Positions 22,730 to 36,756 of a stretch of DNA of 64,000 bases are shown here, one piece after another. Origin of the DNA: Isoetes taiwanensis (lineage: Eukaryota; Streptophyta; Lycopodiopsida; Isoetales; Isoetaceae); NCBI GenBank assembly GCA_021234155.1, contig JAJEKV010000031.1, forward strand, positions 14,129,748-14,193,747, in the 5' to 3' direction. Every line of letters begins with the position of its first letter. Position 1 is the first letter of the stretch. The position numbers were made by a program, and so were the translations under genes. The notes beneath the pieces are model-generated. The model did no database searches. It was given only the letters and a program-made list of their open reading frames with translations, and had not been told where the DNA came from.

Positions 22730-25700
22730 TTCATATAATATATTTTATATAGTATGATTTATACCTGAATTTCTACATATAATAACATTTTATATAGAAA
22801 TACTTCGGAAAGTCCATGGTTTGGTTAATAGTTATCAATCTTGTTAATTTGGAAATTTCCGGTATGGAGAAAAATGTTTTTGGATTTTTTTCCTACTTGA
22901 TTTCCCTAAGGTTTTGGGGATTCTCGACACCTGAAAAAAAAAACCAATTTTCCAAAAATCGGGAATTTCCCAAATCGAGAATTTTAGTATGATTTCATTT
23001 GCAATTTCAATCTTCAGGCATCGATTTGCTCCTTTTGGTTTTAGGCATGGGGATGGATCTCGTGCTAGCAGCGTTGGATTGCATTCTTGCACAATAGCTC
23101 TTAGGATTTTCGGTTTATAAGAGGGTAAAATCATCGGCTAGAGCTCCAGTTTTCATGGACCACGGCATGCTTTCCACGATTGCTCAGTATATGCAGTTGT
23201 GTAGCAAGGTTTTTTTTTTATTTTAATGGATTCTGGTCTGGTATTGGCAATGAGACGCACTGCAGAGATGACTCAGAAAAGTTTTTGGCACCGCCCATAT
23301 CTTTACATTTTTTTGGAGAGGGTGTTGTTAGCTGGAAAGCTTCTTTAGCCAACTTTTTCCTTCCATGAGTCAATCTTGCAGACAAAAGAATCGGCCCACA
23401 TATGATCAGAGGTCCAAAGCTTTGGTACTAAAAGAGCAGACACTCTCTATCTTGGTTTTTCCTTCAAGGGATAAAACTTGCAATAACTCTGTATATTTAT
23501 TTGTCTGCAGGGTTTTCGAAGCTATACTCTTGCAGAAGTATTCTTCAACAGCAGTTGGTGATATCTCTCAGATATACAAGACATTCCATGCTTGAAATTG
23601 TGGACTTTGCCCACGTAAGAGCCATGCATTCTGGAGCTTGATTCAAATTGTAGATCAGAAGTTGCTACTGAAATTTGTCACGGATGAAGATATTGTAAGG
23701 TTTGATGGATGGCTCAATTTTTTCTTCATATGGCTTGAAATCTATATACTTTGTTTGGTGGCCTTTGTAAGTGTTTCTTTCTGAAATTACTTTATTATAG
23801 GTTTTTTAAGTATGTATATTCTGGCTGCTCTGTATATTCTGGCTGCTCTAACTTTCATCCGAGATTTGATTTTTATAATGGAAGCAAGAGGTGAGCACTT
23901 TTTCCATATAGCTCTTTCCAAGCCATGCAAGTATTGGGAATCATTTGTTGCCTCTTCCCTTCCTGTTCTTCTCATTTTCATGTCCAAAATAACAGGCAAA
24001 TTGGTAGTAGACTTGGGATGTCGACACTGATGTGCAATACAAGGTTCAAAATTTTCTCATCTCCATTTCATCACATCTTGAGGGGTTTAGGTTCTGAAGT
24101 GCGAAGGGAACGATTTTAAGAAATCACGTAGGATATGTTTGGCTAGCTGCATCTATATATTTCATGCCATTTGCTTTCACCTGCAGCTTGAGCTGGAGTT
24201 TTTACTTGGAGCATGGAACCGCAAGGACATCATGGGGCAGCAAAATCAAAAGGTCCTTCAATTTCTGATTGAATTTCATTGTGTATTACAGGGAAAAAAT
24301 CTGAGAGAAAAGATCTTGGACGAATTTGCATTCCAGGTTTAGCTTGAGGCGGAATACTTTGTGTGAAGGCCATGACTTATTCTAAGAGCACACGTTGATC
24401 CTATCAGATTCTAAATTGTGAAGCATACCTTCCATATAGAGCAATAGACTAGCATGTAAAATAAGGTTTTTCTTCTTTTTTCTCTGGTTCAGGTCCATGG
24501 CTCTCATGGCCAGAGAAGATTTGTAATGCAAGTGTTTGGTGGCAGGGTTTGCATGCTGAATTAAGCAATTAGATGGGTAAGAAGGCAGACCCCAAGGTTT
24601 TAATTTTTTTTTATAAATGATTTCTTTGCAATTGCTATGGCGGTCGCAGCCCTTAGCAGCCCTTAACGTACAATTGTTTTCTTCCTTAAGATGCCTAAAG
24701 GGAGCATCTCATGATTTTGGAGGTTGCTTCAAGGCATATCCCATTTTTGCCATATTGTTTGATATGGTTATTTGCAACTTAAGTAAGAGATCTTGGGTAA
24801 TACATGTTCTGCCTTCATTCGCATTGTTCAATTAATGTAGTTTTGTCCTTATTTCTGCTATTTTTCCATGTGGTGTTATGTGTCCCATATGGATTGATTT
24901 ATATTTTGTCTTCCAAGTTTGAGAAGCTGGTGATGTGAGTCTCACAAATCAGAGACGTTAAGAGGTATGGAGTAGCAAATATATCGTTGCTTTCTACATA
25001 GAAATATGTATCTTTTTTTTTTGTTCATTTTGGCAGCATATTTCAGGCACTGAAAAACATCCATATACCAAGTTTCATCACTTCTCAACTTCTTTTTGGT
25101 GACTCTATATGTCAGATTAGGTAAGTTTTCAACTTTCACATCTTGATGCATGTATCTTTGCTATTACAAAGAAGAAAAAATGAATAATGCAAAAGAGCTA
25201 TTGCAGAAGCATGGTTAGATGGATGTAGAAGATAAATTGAAAATGTTTCATTTTACAAATTAAACAATCTGCTATTGTTTACTTGGGTCCTGCATGCTCC
25301 AGGCCAATTTCAACAATTCATTTGGTAAGTTATGATCAGTTTTGCTATTGTGTACTCAAGTCCCCATAACTTTTTCATCAATTTAATTCATTTATCATTC
25401 TGGGTTTGATTTGGTGTTGGGATTTCCAGGTCTGTTGGATATATAATGTAGAGAAGGACGGGCCACAGGTTAAAAATGCCAACAAGTAAGGTATATGTGG
25501 TGAGGAGTATCATATGGTAGTGGCATAATATAAAAAAGATTGAGAGCTTGCAGACAGGCATTAGAATGAGCAATCCCATTTGTTATACAGAGCTCTGCAT
25601 TGTGGTAGTGAACCCCCCTCAAATTATAATTGAGGCATTTCATAGCTCACTTAACTCTGAATTGCATTTGCTGTACAAAGCAGTATTTGGCATCAACAGC

Positions 25701-26165
25701 AGAGCCACAGCTAAAAGACAAACAAAAGATTGCATCTATAGATGCGATAGTTTAGGAACAGGAATGTAGAATTAAAAGTTGAATATATAGTGTTAAATAT
25801 GTGTTTCGCATCCTCCCCATAGAGCAATTAAGGTCTTTTCTGTACGCTCATAATGTTCTATTGCATTGTATTGTGTAAATATTCTTATTTTCTATTGTTT
25901 GAAATATATATCTAGGAGGGCAAATGATATCCAATTATGAATGGTTCACCCAAAGCTTTTGGGGTGTTTACTCTATCGAAGAAGGTGGTTTGTCTGATGC
26001 TTCTTTTCTTTTTACTATATTTGGGTCTGCAAGTGATGTTTATAATCAACGATTCACCTAATAATATGGGGTTTTACCTTTGCTTTATTTAAGAAAAAAG
26101 GTGCGACTGATGCTTTTAACTGCACCATTAGTTAGAAGCTTCTTAGTTTTGAACTTAATTTGCTT
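22730..26165. other. Long intergenic stretch without recognised gene
   Basis: Short exon-like frames occur (for example after CTGCAG at 23,514 and 24,185), but none matches a family I recognise and they do not join into one frame. The rest is AT-rich. Confidence 0.4.
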
Positions 26166-26171
26166 CTTTAC

Positions 26172-26415
26172 AACACGAATGGGAGATCAAATTTTATGCA
26201 AATAATCTAGAGTTATGACATGATACTGGAAATATGCATATCTTATTGCAGATGAGTTTATTGGTTGAGAAATTTCTCCAATATAGAGTTAAGGCATATT
26301 TTATAGATCAACACGAATGTGAGATCAAATTTTGTGCAAATAATTTAGAGTTATGACATGATACTGGAAATATACATATCTTATTGCAGATGAGTTTATT
26401 GGAAATTTCTCCAAT
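26172..26415. repeat. Tandem duplication, 138-bp period
   Basis: A block beginning AACACGAATG and including AGAGTTATGACATGATACTG recurs 138 bp later (26,172 and 26,310) with a few substitutions and a small deletion near the end. Confidence 0.85.
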
Positions 26416-26917
26416 ATGTATAAGACCAACGTCTGAAAAGAAATGAAAACAAAAGCTTTTGTTTACAACCGCATATCAAGAAATGTTGTAGATCAGAGAA
26501 TTGATTCAATATATCTTTAACAATCTCTACATGCACTAGAGCATCTATATGCAAATAAAGAAATAGAAGAATGTAACGACTGTTGGTTTCATAGAGAAAC
26601 TGAAAATGCATAAACAAAAGGCAATTGTTCTATTCCATAATTAATATTTTGTTATTTAAATTCTCATTATCATAGTTGGTGAGGCAGTGCTTGCTTGCTG
26701 AGGGACATTCATGAACATAATAGGTTATATCAAATTTAGGGCATGGGATGACACAAAAAAACCTGCAGAATATTGCAATAGAAGGTAGCTGCAAAAGAGA
26801 TGTTGGCATGCTTTAAATTAATCAAATATTCCTATAAAGATGAGAAGACCAACTGCTTACTGTGTATAACCACACGTTCCTAGCTTTGTAGTATTTGTCA
26901 TGGCACTTTGTGCTTGC

Positions 26918-28508
26918 TGTGACGTTCCACATATTTATACGCATATTTAAGTATAAATACATGACACGTCACTATGAATAATTAATGGCACATTAATTAT
27001 TCATAAGCTAAGGTTAGCTATGTTAATAATTAAATTATAAAGGTGGAAACCTAACCCAAAACCCTAATTCGAATTTAGGGCTTATCCTAATATTAAAAAG
27101 GGCTAAAATACCAAATTAGTTAATTAATGACATGCCACTTGGCCCAAATCGATTGGGCAAGGCAGGGTTTCCATTTTGGACACCCAAATTAGGGCTTTTG
27201 TGCCCCAATTCGAATTAGGAGCAATTGGAGATGGGGGAGGAGGAGCGGCAGCCAGGCACCCTTCAGCAAATCGAGATGGAGCCATCCCAAGCCCGATTCG
27301 ACGGTTAGTCTCTAGCTTAGTTGTGTTATCTGTAGGGTAGCGCCCCTATTGGGCACTTGTTGTGTGTATTTCTTCTGTTTCTCTATGTTCTCTATGCTTT
27401 ACCTGTAGGAACTAACCCTTGATTGCAAAGGTGAGTTCTCCTTATCTCTGATTCTGTACTTGCTCTTAAATGATGGATTGATAGTTCTTTGCATAGTATT
27501 ACTCTTGAAATGGGGGGATTAAAGGGGGATAGAGACCTCTGAGCCCATGTATTGTAGTATGCTCCTAGATAGAGCCCTGTATTATTCCCATTAGTTGCGG
27601 CCTGTGCACAAGAGACCACCGAGTCGTGGATGCTATGGAATTGCTTAGCACCAGATAAGGGACGCAGTGGTGAAGTGGGGGTGGGGTCTTGCACGAACAT
27701 AAAAGGCTCCTGAGACTCCTACAGTGGGCTAGGCGATGGCCGGGTCACATAGAGGGCGGGTATGGGTCCGACACTCCCAGGTGCGAGAGAGGTGTGACCC
27801 GTATGGGGCACCACCTTGCTTTGAGTAGATTTAGGGTGAGTAAATTCCGATGCGGATCTTGGGGTCGCCGATGCGGCACGTATTCTCTAGCTCACCCATG
27901 GAACCACATCGATCCCGGAAGGGGACACTTCCACGACCTGCCTCATCGGACGGGGCTTCATGAACCACGGTAGGCTCGAAGGGTGATACCTTGAGTCTAG
28001 CATGATCCTAAGGCTATAGTGGCGCCATAGCATGATTGGACTCATCCGCAAAGTGTGCATGAGGGGGCGGATGGAGTGGACAACCCTAGCCGATGTTCTA
28101 TGCCAGCCAACGCCATGTCAAGATTGGGTCTGCTGATCTCTTGAGACCTGGCCGTCAATCGATCCTCACTGGAGTCTGAGCCGGGGTAGAACCATGGGTT
28201 TGGGTGTTTTCCTTAGGATTAGAGGCATATTCTTTGCCGTTAGTACTTGGATGGATGTGCCACCCTTCGTGGTGGTTATTTATATATGATTTATGTTGTA
28301 TGCTAACCTTGTATTCACGCTTCCGCGACATAGGAGTCCCATTGAAGGCGTGGGCCGAATGACCCCTCTGTGTCCTTCACTCGAGCATCTTTCTATAGAT
28401 GGCCCGAGTTAGACGGAGGGCCCTGCTCGTGGCGAGTTGGTTGCCATGGGAGGGGAAAGTCCCCGTATGTATACGCCCGAGTGTCGTATATATTCAGGGA
28501 GCGTCACA
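26918..28508 (+). repeat. 5' LTR of the LARD-like element
   Basis: 1,591 bp, TG...CA. It carries AT-rich TATA-like sequence near its start (TATTTATACGCATATTTAAG). The outer parts are nearly identical to the 3' LTR, but a GC-rich block at about 27,655-28,030 differs strongly. Confidence 0.92.
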
Positions 28509-28509
28509 G

Positions 28510-28521
28510 TGGTATCAGAGC
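28510..28521 (+). other. tRNA-iMet primer-binding site of the LARD-like element
   Basis: TGGTATCAGAGC lies one base after the LTR end CGTCACA. This is the canonical primer site of plant LTR retrotransposons. Confidence 0.93.
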
Positions 28522-28959
28522 ATGATCTTGGTAGACCAGATCATAGCACTGACCGAACCCTAACTCGTTAGTTCGGTAGTTAGGTGGAAGTTTAAGCTAG
28601 TGTGATTGTTTAGCTCTTTGATGTTTGGGTTTGTGCTAGGTTGATGTAGTAGATTGTAAGTTTTAAGAGGTTTAGGGCAACTGGAGGACCCAAGTTTGGA
28701 GGGGCTATAACTTTTTGTAGGTAGTTCAGATGAAGGCGAAAGTGGTTCCAATGGATCGGGCATACCCAAATACCCTAGGAGGGTCATTAACAGGCGGAAA
28801 GGAGTCAAGGAGGGGACCCGAAAGTCAACTCGGGCGCCGCTTGCTTTTTATCGACTTACAGTCGCGGTAGAAACGCGTATAATGCTGTCGGCGCCCGACC
28901 GTATAAAACGCGTATTTCCGCCGTATAAAAATTTTGGTATTTTTTTTATATACATATTT

Positions 28960-29190
28960 TTTTGGCGCCTCAACCCAGATTTGAACCCATGACCTCTCAA
29001 CTCCAAGCCTAGGTGCTTACCACCACACCAAGCTCTCTTGAATATAATATGTACATTTCATATATTTCTTATACATCTATGATACTTTGTTTTCTTTGCA
29101 TAGCAACTTTTATATAAAAGAGTACTACACAAGACTTGAACCCTTGACCTCCCAGCACACAGCCAAACCCTTTACCAACACAGTAAGCTT
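28960..29190 (-). repeat. Two tRNA-like (pol III box A/box B) blocks
   Basis: On the minus strand, a block with TGGTGTGGTGGTAAGC (A-box-like) and GGTTCAAATC (B-box-like) lies at about 29,035-28,970. A second, with GTGTTGGTAAAGG and GGTTCAAGTC, lies at about 29,190-29,125. Spacing is that of a tRNA or SINE head. No full cloverleaf or poly-A tail is clear. Confidence 0.45.
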
Positions 29191-32100
29191 TCTTTTAGTG
29201 ACAATGATAGTCTCGTTTTATACTTAACCAATAGTATCCCTGGTTCTCTAGAAAGACTCCTGTCTACCATCACTCTTCTCTAAACCAACGATGTGGTGGC
29301 AACAACTCCGCCGGACTTGTGCAACCATGGTGAGCTAGAAATCACTTAAGAGTTATTATCATCATTGCGGAATGTCTCCGCAACCATATCGACATACGTT
29401 CACGCTGAGCGATGGAAGGAAATTCCTCGGAGTAAGATAGAAACTTCCAAGTTGGATTCTAATCCACTATTCACCTGGGATATTCTTTAGACGATGATAA
29501 TAATGTCCAGTTATCGACATTCCTAGACCTAAAGCTTTAAATATTTTTCCTTTGGTAAATGCCTTGATAACAAAATTTCTTCGAGCCTTGCCACGATTCA
29601 ATCTATACTACATTCATATGCTTATACTAGACCTTACTCAACGTTATATATTAAGGGTTAAGAAATATCTTATAGACCTAATTGCAATTAACGTTGTTTC
29701 TCTCTAGTGTCTACGCCTTGACTCATTTCATTTCCTAGAGAAAGGATCTTTCTTCGTCCAACCAACTAGGGACTGACATGCAGCACCCCTCTGGACCATG
29801 CGTTTGGATTCCTTTGATCCTACCACCCTTCAATACTTCTTCTCAATCGTCGTGTTCTTCTTATGGACCACTTCCCCAGATCGCGATACATACTCTGTAA
29901 CACGTAGTAAAGTGCTTGTGTTAGAACCCCCACAACAATGTCAGCACTTTATTCTAATTAATCTCGGGTACAAACTCTAGTATTATTTTGTGCCAAACCT
30001 CACCGCCTATATGGCTGTGATTAATTATCTGCGCCACGCATCTGTCAGATTGATAGCAGCCTACCCTCTTTTGGGGTTCTTCCACCGTACGGGTCAAGTG
30101 GCATCCAACCATTGTTGATTAGTCACCTCCTTCTAGGGTATCTAGATATGGTTGGGGCAAAGTATTTCCAACCATTCCTTTAGTGCCCAAATGGCGTTAA
30201 GTTCCACAAATGAACTTACATATTCCAAGGGGTTATGTGAAGATCCCAAAGGACAGTACCACCCAAAGACCTCTCAAGAATGGCCTCCTCTATTCAGAGA
30301 TCTTGTGTTCAAGTCTCTGGGGGTTCGTCATATGTCCTCATAGATGCTGCCAATGTGGCATGACGTATAAATGCTATCTATCTATCTATCTATTTATTAA
30401 AAAGGTCCTTGGTGAATTTAATTCACCATGTTGTCCTAGGACATACAAGTCTTCTTCCTTAAGCCATACACCAAATCTTTAAAGAGTTTTCCAGCTCTTG
30501 TTGCCTTTCACGCCGCAGGTATACCTTTGCATGTTAGCAAAGACTAACCTTCATGTTAGGAAATAACCTTTCTATCTAGATTGCTAAATATCATGCATCA
30601 GGGTCCTTTATTCCTTCTCTTCTTCAATATGTTTTCTAAGTCTATGATCGATTTTCAGTATTCCGACCCTTACGCCCGCCACAACTACATATTTCACTCT
30701 TTGGCTGTGACCTTTATTCAGTAGAGTCACCAATCCAATTACTCCTTTATGTATTCATTAACCGTCTTGTGGCTTTTAACCCGCTATTATATGCTCCCTA
30801 TATTGTTAAACCACCTAACATTGAGGGTTATGATCCAACGTTGTCCTACATCCTCGAAATGTTCGTCATTACATTTCTCTGTCATGATGTTATGCTGCTG
30901 TTCTGGCATTCCAAATGACTTGGCATCTTCATTTAAGCCATAGTCATGGCCTAGGAGTGGGTGAGCCTTCGTAAGTTACTTGGAGTCATCAAGGTGCTTG
31001 CCTTGTATTTTGTGAGCCTTTCTACATTTACCTACGTTTAATATAACCCGGGCTTGTATCAATGTTCGAGTCCTGTATATGTTAACTTGCACCTTCATGT
31101 AACCCATGGCGTCACCTCTGCCTGATCCAGGTATGGATCATGTGGAAAAGCTAGTCTTAGGTGTCTATGCAAGACACATTCGAACATTTAGCAGGTAACT
31201 GCTATTCGCTACTTATCCTGGAATTGTACTATTGTACTACTCAACCCCACTATCTTAAGCTTTATTCTATTGGCCGTTGACATTTATTTCAAGTGCCAAC
31301 TGCCACCTCATACCCTAGCACACCGGATTGACGGTCCTTTGCACATTTCAAACGTATCTCCAGATCCTTCATCAGTAACTTTAGGATACCCCCGTCTTTC
31401 TCTCCTTGCGTCGCCACCTAAATTACCTCCCTAAGATGTTTATCGTATCTGTACATGGTATGTACATAATAAGCATATCTCCACATCCCACATGCTAGAG
31501 CTCTGCTCTAACTTAGCTAAAGTGTAAACTTGGTAGTTCCTTGAAACAAAACCCATTGCCTATATACCTTTATGATGTGGCTGCGCCACCTACTTCCCAA
31601 ATGGACAGGGGCCAACTTTATGTTGGACTTGCATATGTTGCCTATATTTTGATAGGGTCTCCAGCTATTTCAACCATTCCTTTAGTGCCTGATGGTACTT
31701 TCACCGCGTACATGAACTATCATTCCCCCACGGGATTATGCCATAATACCGAAGGCTACTACCCCACATGAGGAGCTCTTCTAAAGGCTTCTTTCGCTAG
31801 GGATCCTTTGTGTCCTCAATATCAACCATGCTTAGTCACAATTAACCTATTTTTCTTAAGTTATCTTGTCAACTTCAGTTTTAGATCAGCTTAAAATATT
31901 GTCGTCTTTGGCTCCCTTATAATAAAGCGGAGGCACTAAAGCAGAGGCACTACAATCTCTTCGTCTCTTAATAGGAAACCCAATGTTTCAATCTTTGTTA
32001 GTAACCGCCATATGGTTATCCAATTCCTTACCCTCTTAAGAGTTTCCAAGTCATAATCTCTAAGCGGTCTATGCCTAAAGGCAACGGATCCTCCAACTTC

Positions 32101-35100
32101 TACTTCAGCATTTAAAATTATTTCCTGCGAGTAGGGTAACTCTTAGGATATATGGACTACTGGTCTATATAATCTCACCCCTTCTGATCTATACACCTCG
32201 TCCTGGTTTTTTTTATCAGGACTTAGAATTCCTATGTATTGCCTCTTCTCGGTTACCTCTAAAGGTATAATCGCCAAAGTCATTGTACTCCTTCTTTTCT
32301 TCCATCAGGGGGATGCGATATTTTATACATCTTTTTATTCCCAAAACCAGGTAAATGCTCTCAGCTTATAACGTTGAAGTAATTCATTGGTATCTAGAAC
32401 CTTTGAGTAGTTAAGCTCTCAATATCGGTTATTCCAATACCGTTCCAACCATCCTCGGGATGTTTTTGAATGTGACATCACCGTATATGCTAGACTTACC
32501 CTAGCTATTTTCATTGATTTAAACTCTTCTCATCTCCCTTAGTACGACATATCTGAGATAGTCAACCTTAACCATTGGGATAGCTTGAATGCTTATCTCT
32601 GCTAAAACATACCTAACCCAAATATCTTCGTATATAAGCATATCATTATGCTTATTCTTTACACCTTGTCAAGTAATGTTTCACTCACCTTGTACGGCTA
32701 TTCTTCTATCTTTTAATATGATATACATCTGAATATCACAATTGACATCTTTGATCTCCTCACTAGTGTAGTATGTAATACTACTAAATCCTTAAAACAT
32801 CCGAAACCACTACGTTGTTATTATGAGATATAGTAACATGTGTGCACCAACCCTAACTCTAGACTCATATGTAATTCGTTGACGTAGCCCCTAGCTGCGT
32901 GTACTATATATGCTGTGGATTTCACACCACACCTTCTAGACTCTCTATCCTTAGGTTGCCTTGGTCCTCACGCTCTAGTCATAAATTCCATAGGGGCAAA
33001 TGCCACCCTAAGTCTTAGTGGACATGTTTAACGTCTAGTATAAAAACTCTTATCTTCATTACTTCCGTATTCATATGGAGTATGAACTAAAAGTTCTAGT
33101 ATACATCCTATCTTTTTCAAGTTACGTTTTACTATTAAATCGTCCTAGTACGCATATACCAACGCGGAGCTACTCCTCGAGATACACACATCATACCAAG
33201 TCCAGCGCACATTCTCCCTGGTGAGATGTTCATTGGCCACCTACCTTGTTCCTACTCCAGACTTTGGTCTACTTAAAGTGTCCCTCCAAATTCTCTATAT
33301 TTGAAACGTTGTTTACACCAACTTTCAAGCACCTCTTGTTTCCCACTTGTCGTGTGGGTACATTACTTGCCTTCTTAATGTATCATTAAGCGTATCCACG
33401 AGGCTACGTGGTCTTCTTAGTCGTCTATAATCTCACCAATCTCTTTACCAAACACAATATATGTGTAATTTTATAATCCATAGTTTATGGATCAACATCC
33501 TCATACGATAGTATTCTCTACCGTTCCGCGAATCATACCTCCACTCAAGTAGGTCGACATTCTATACCTTCACCACCATTGTCGAAACCTACACTTCTAA
33601 AGTGATCTCCCTTTCATGAGCTGGGTACATATAATCCAGATAATTATAAACCATTTCTCCATCAGATATATGGTGCTATATCCAGTCTCCTTCTACGTTG
33701 AATGGCAATATATATGCCGCATGATAAATCCATCGTCGTGATTATTAGGTCCAGTGCTTCAATCGCATAACAAACATCGTCATATGAATTTTCTCCAGTA
33801 TCCATCCAAAATAAGGATACCTTACCACTCCTTATTCCCACCGTTTAGCACTTTTACTTTAAGAACCCAAGACCTGCTTAATCATCATTGTATAACAGCC
33901 TCAGGAAGCACCAGGCATGCTTCCGATGCTTCCGTCGTACCTGTCCGATGTCAAGGTAACAATATCTGGATGTCTAATAAATGTATAGATATAGCTAGTG
34001 AATTAATATGTGTGCTCGTGTGAGGTAAAGCTCGTTTTAGTATTAGTTCACCGCGAAATTCCGTTGGTCAATTAACCTAAGGAACCATCTATTATTCTAT
34101 TTTGCAGCATTATCAGATACAAGCCTTAGATCCATGATTTTAGATTTAGCTCCACAAAGGTTTTACCCATGGTTAATTAAAGCCAACAATATAGCAATTG
34201 GAGTTTTACACCTTAGAACTTTATTTGAAATTAAACCAACATTTAAATCAACAATGTAGTCTCACTTTCTAAGGGTCTTTAACCCTTGCATATCAGGGTC
34301 TGGCTATCAGTTACAGCTAAGTGTAAACTATGGATCGAGAGTGTGAGTGTGGAAACATTAAAGATACTCAAAAGGAGAGAGCTATTTAAATTAAATACAT
34401 AGTCAAATATAATAGAAGGATATAATTATGTATGTCTTACCCAAACTCCTAAGGGAATAACGAGACTAATATTAAAGTATATGGGTCAAAATGGCAAATA
34501 CAGTACAATATATAATTCTATTAAAGGGTAACTATAAATGTCAGGGGCATCTAAACACTCACGATAGCAATATATGAGTTGTTAAAATTGTAACAAAATA
34601 GGAAAACAAAAATTAGATGCAAAATTACATTGAGTCTGACCGTAATAAAATCACTTGCAAAATGAAGGGACAATATAATAGATATATACACAGAGGTTAA
34701 TATGATTAGAATGACTTTCTACTAAACAGTCTGAGGTTAATAACTCTGTATTATAATATAACAACAAATAGAAGTTCTTTATATCTACACCTGTCTTTAA
34801 TATATAATCAGTTACCTGTATGTATAGAAAGAATGATTTCTAAAATAGATAAACTGTGAACTCCTCACCACGAATGAAACAGTGAGACTTCCACAAACCT
34901 TCACTGTTCAATTTTGACAGTCCTAAGCGATGATCATGTCTGATCTATACCTCTACCTCTTATATTCCAGAGTTATAAATTGCACATTACAAGTCATTTC
35001 AAACTTAATCACTTTGAACATGACACCGTCTGTGTGACTTATAATCTCACGCTATCTCTTTAAGGAGGGGAGACTCCCTTCCAATGTATGATGTGTTGCC

Positions 35101-35142
35101 CTTCAACAAGAGTAGTCTTGATGCTGAGGACAACATCATTTT

Positions 35143-35156
35143 TAAGGTGGGGAGAA
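35143..35156 (+). other. Polypurine tract of the LARD-like element
   Basis: TAAGGTGGGGAGAA directly precedes the TGTGACG start of the 3' LTR, as expected for the second-strand primer of a Ty3/gypsy-type element. Confidence 0.88.
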
Positions 35157-36751
35157 TGTGACGTTCCACATATTTATACGCATATTTAAGTATAAATACA
35201 TGACACGTCACTATGAATAATTAATGGCACATTAATTATTCATAAGCTAAGGTTAGCTATGTTAATAATTAAATTATAAAGGTGGAAACCTAACCCAAAA
35301 CCCTAATTCGAATTTAGGGCTTATCCTAATATTAAAAAGGGCTAAAATACCAAATTAGTTAATTAATGACATGCCACTTGGCCCAAATCGATTGGGCAAG
35401 GCAGGGTTTCCATTTTGGACACCCAAATTAGGGCTTTTGTGCCCCAATTCGAATTAGGAGCAATTGGAGATGGGGGAGGAGGAGCGGCAGCCAGGCACCC
35501 TTCAGCAAATCGAGATGGAGCCATCCCAAGCCCGATTCGACGGTTAGTCTCTAGCTTAGTTGTGTTATCTGTAGGGTAGCGCCCCTGTTGGGCACTTGTT
35601 GTGTGTATTTCTTCTGTTTCTCTATGTTCTCTATGCTTTACCTGTAGGAACTAACCCTTGATTGCAAAGGTGAGTTCTCCTTATCTCTGATTCTGTACTT
35701 GCTCTTAAATGATGGATTGATAGTTCTTTGCATAGTATTACTCTTGAAATGGGGGGATTAAAGGGGGTAGAGACCTCTGAGCCCATGTATTGTAGTATGC
35801 TCCTAGATAGAGCCCTGTATTATTCCCATTAGTTGCGGCCTGTGCACAAGAGACCACCGAGTCGTGGATGCTATGGAATTGCTTAGCACCCTGGATAAGG
35901 GGCCTTGATGGTGAAGTGGGGGTGGGGTCTTGCACGAACATAAAAGGCTCCCGAGACTCCTACGATGGGCTAGGCCCGATGGCCCAGGTCCGCGTGGGGG
36001 CGGGGTATGGGTCCGACACTCCACAGGTGCGGGGGTGTGACCCGTATGGGGCACCCCCCGTGCTTTGAGTAGATTTAGGGTGAGTAAGTCTGCACGGATC
36101 TGGGGGGTCGCGATGCGCACGTATTCTCTAGCTCACCCATGGAACCACTGTGATCCTGGAAGGGGACACTTCCCTGACCTGCCTCATCGGACGGGGCTTC
36201 ATGAACCCTGGAGTAGGCTCGAAGGGTGATACATTGAGTCTGCGTATCCGGAAGGCTATAGTGATGCCATAGCATGATTGGACTCATCTGCAAAGTGTGC
36301 ACAGGAGGGGCGGATGGAGTGGACAACCCTAGCCGATGTTCTATGCCAGCCAACGCCATGTCAAGATTCGGTCTGCTGATCTCTTGAGACCTGGCCGTCA
36401 ATCGATCCTCACTGGAGTCTGAGCCGGGGTAGAACCATAGGTTTGGGTGTTTTCCTTAGGATTAGAGGCATATTATTTGCCGTTAGTACTTGTATGGATG
36501 TGCCACCCTTCGTGGTGGTTATTTATATATGATTTATGTTGTATGCTAACCTTGTATTCACGCTTCCGCGACATAGGAGTCCCATTGAAGGCGTGGGCCG
36601 AATGACCCCTCTGTGTCCTTCACTTGAGCATCTTTCTATAGATGGCCCGAGTTAGACGGAGGGCCCTGCTCGTGGCGAGTTGGTTGCCATGGGAGGGGAA
36701 AGTCCCCGTATGTATACGCCCGAGTGTCGTTTATATTCAGGGAGCGTCACA
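35157..36751 (+). repeat. 3' LTR of the LARD-like element
   Basis: 1,595 bp, TG...CA. By eye it has about 2 differences from the 5' LTR in the first 740 bp and about 6 in the last 430 bp. The block at 35,892-36,270 has many indels relative to the 5' LTR. Confidence 0.92.
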
Positions 36752-36756
36752 CTTGC

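Larger units (their letters stand above)
26918..36751 (+). mobile_element. Complete non-autonomous LTR retrotransposon (LARD-like), 9.8 kb
   Basis: Two long terminal repeats start TGTGACG and end CGTCACA, flanked by the 5-bp duplication CTTGC (26,913-26,917 and 36,752-36,756). A tRNA-iMet primer site follows the first LTR and a polypurine tract precedes the second. The 6.6-kb interior has no frame longer than about 90 codons and no gag, protease, RT or integrase motif on either strand. Long LTRs with an empty interior are the definition of a LARD. The ends and PPT are of Ty3/gypsy type, so a gypsy element probably supplied the proteins. Confidence 0.9.

Noticed and set aside
23514-24345. Exons of a host gene
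   Set aside because: Frames after CTGCAG sites are short, do not join in phase and match no family I know.
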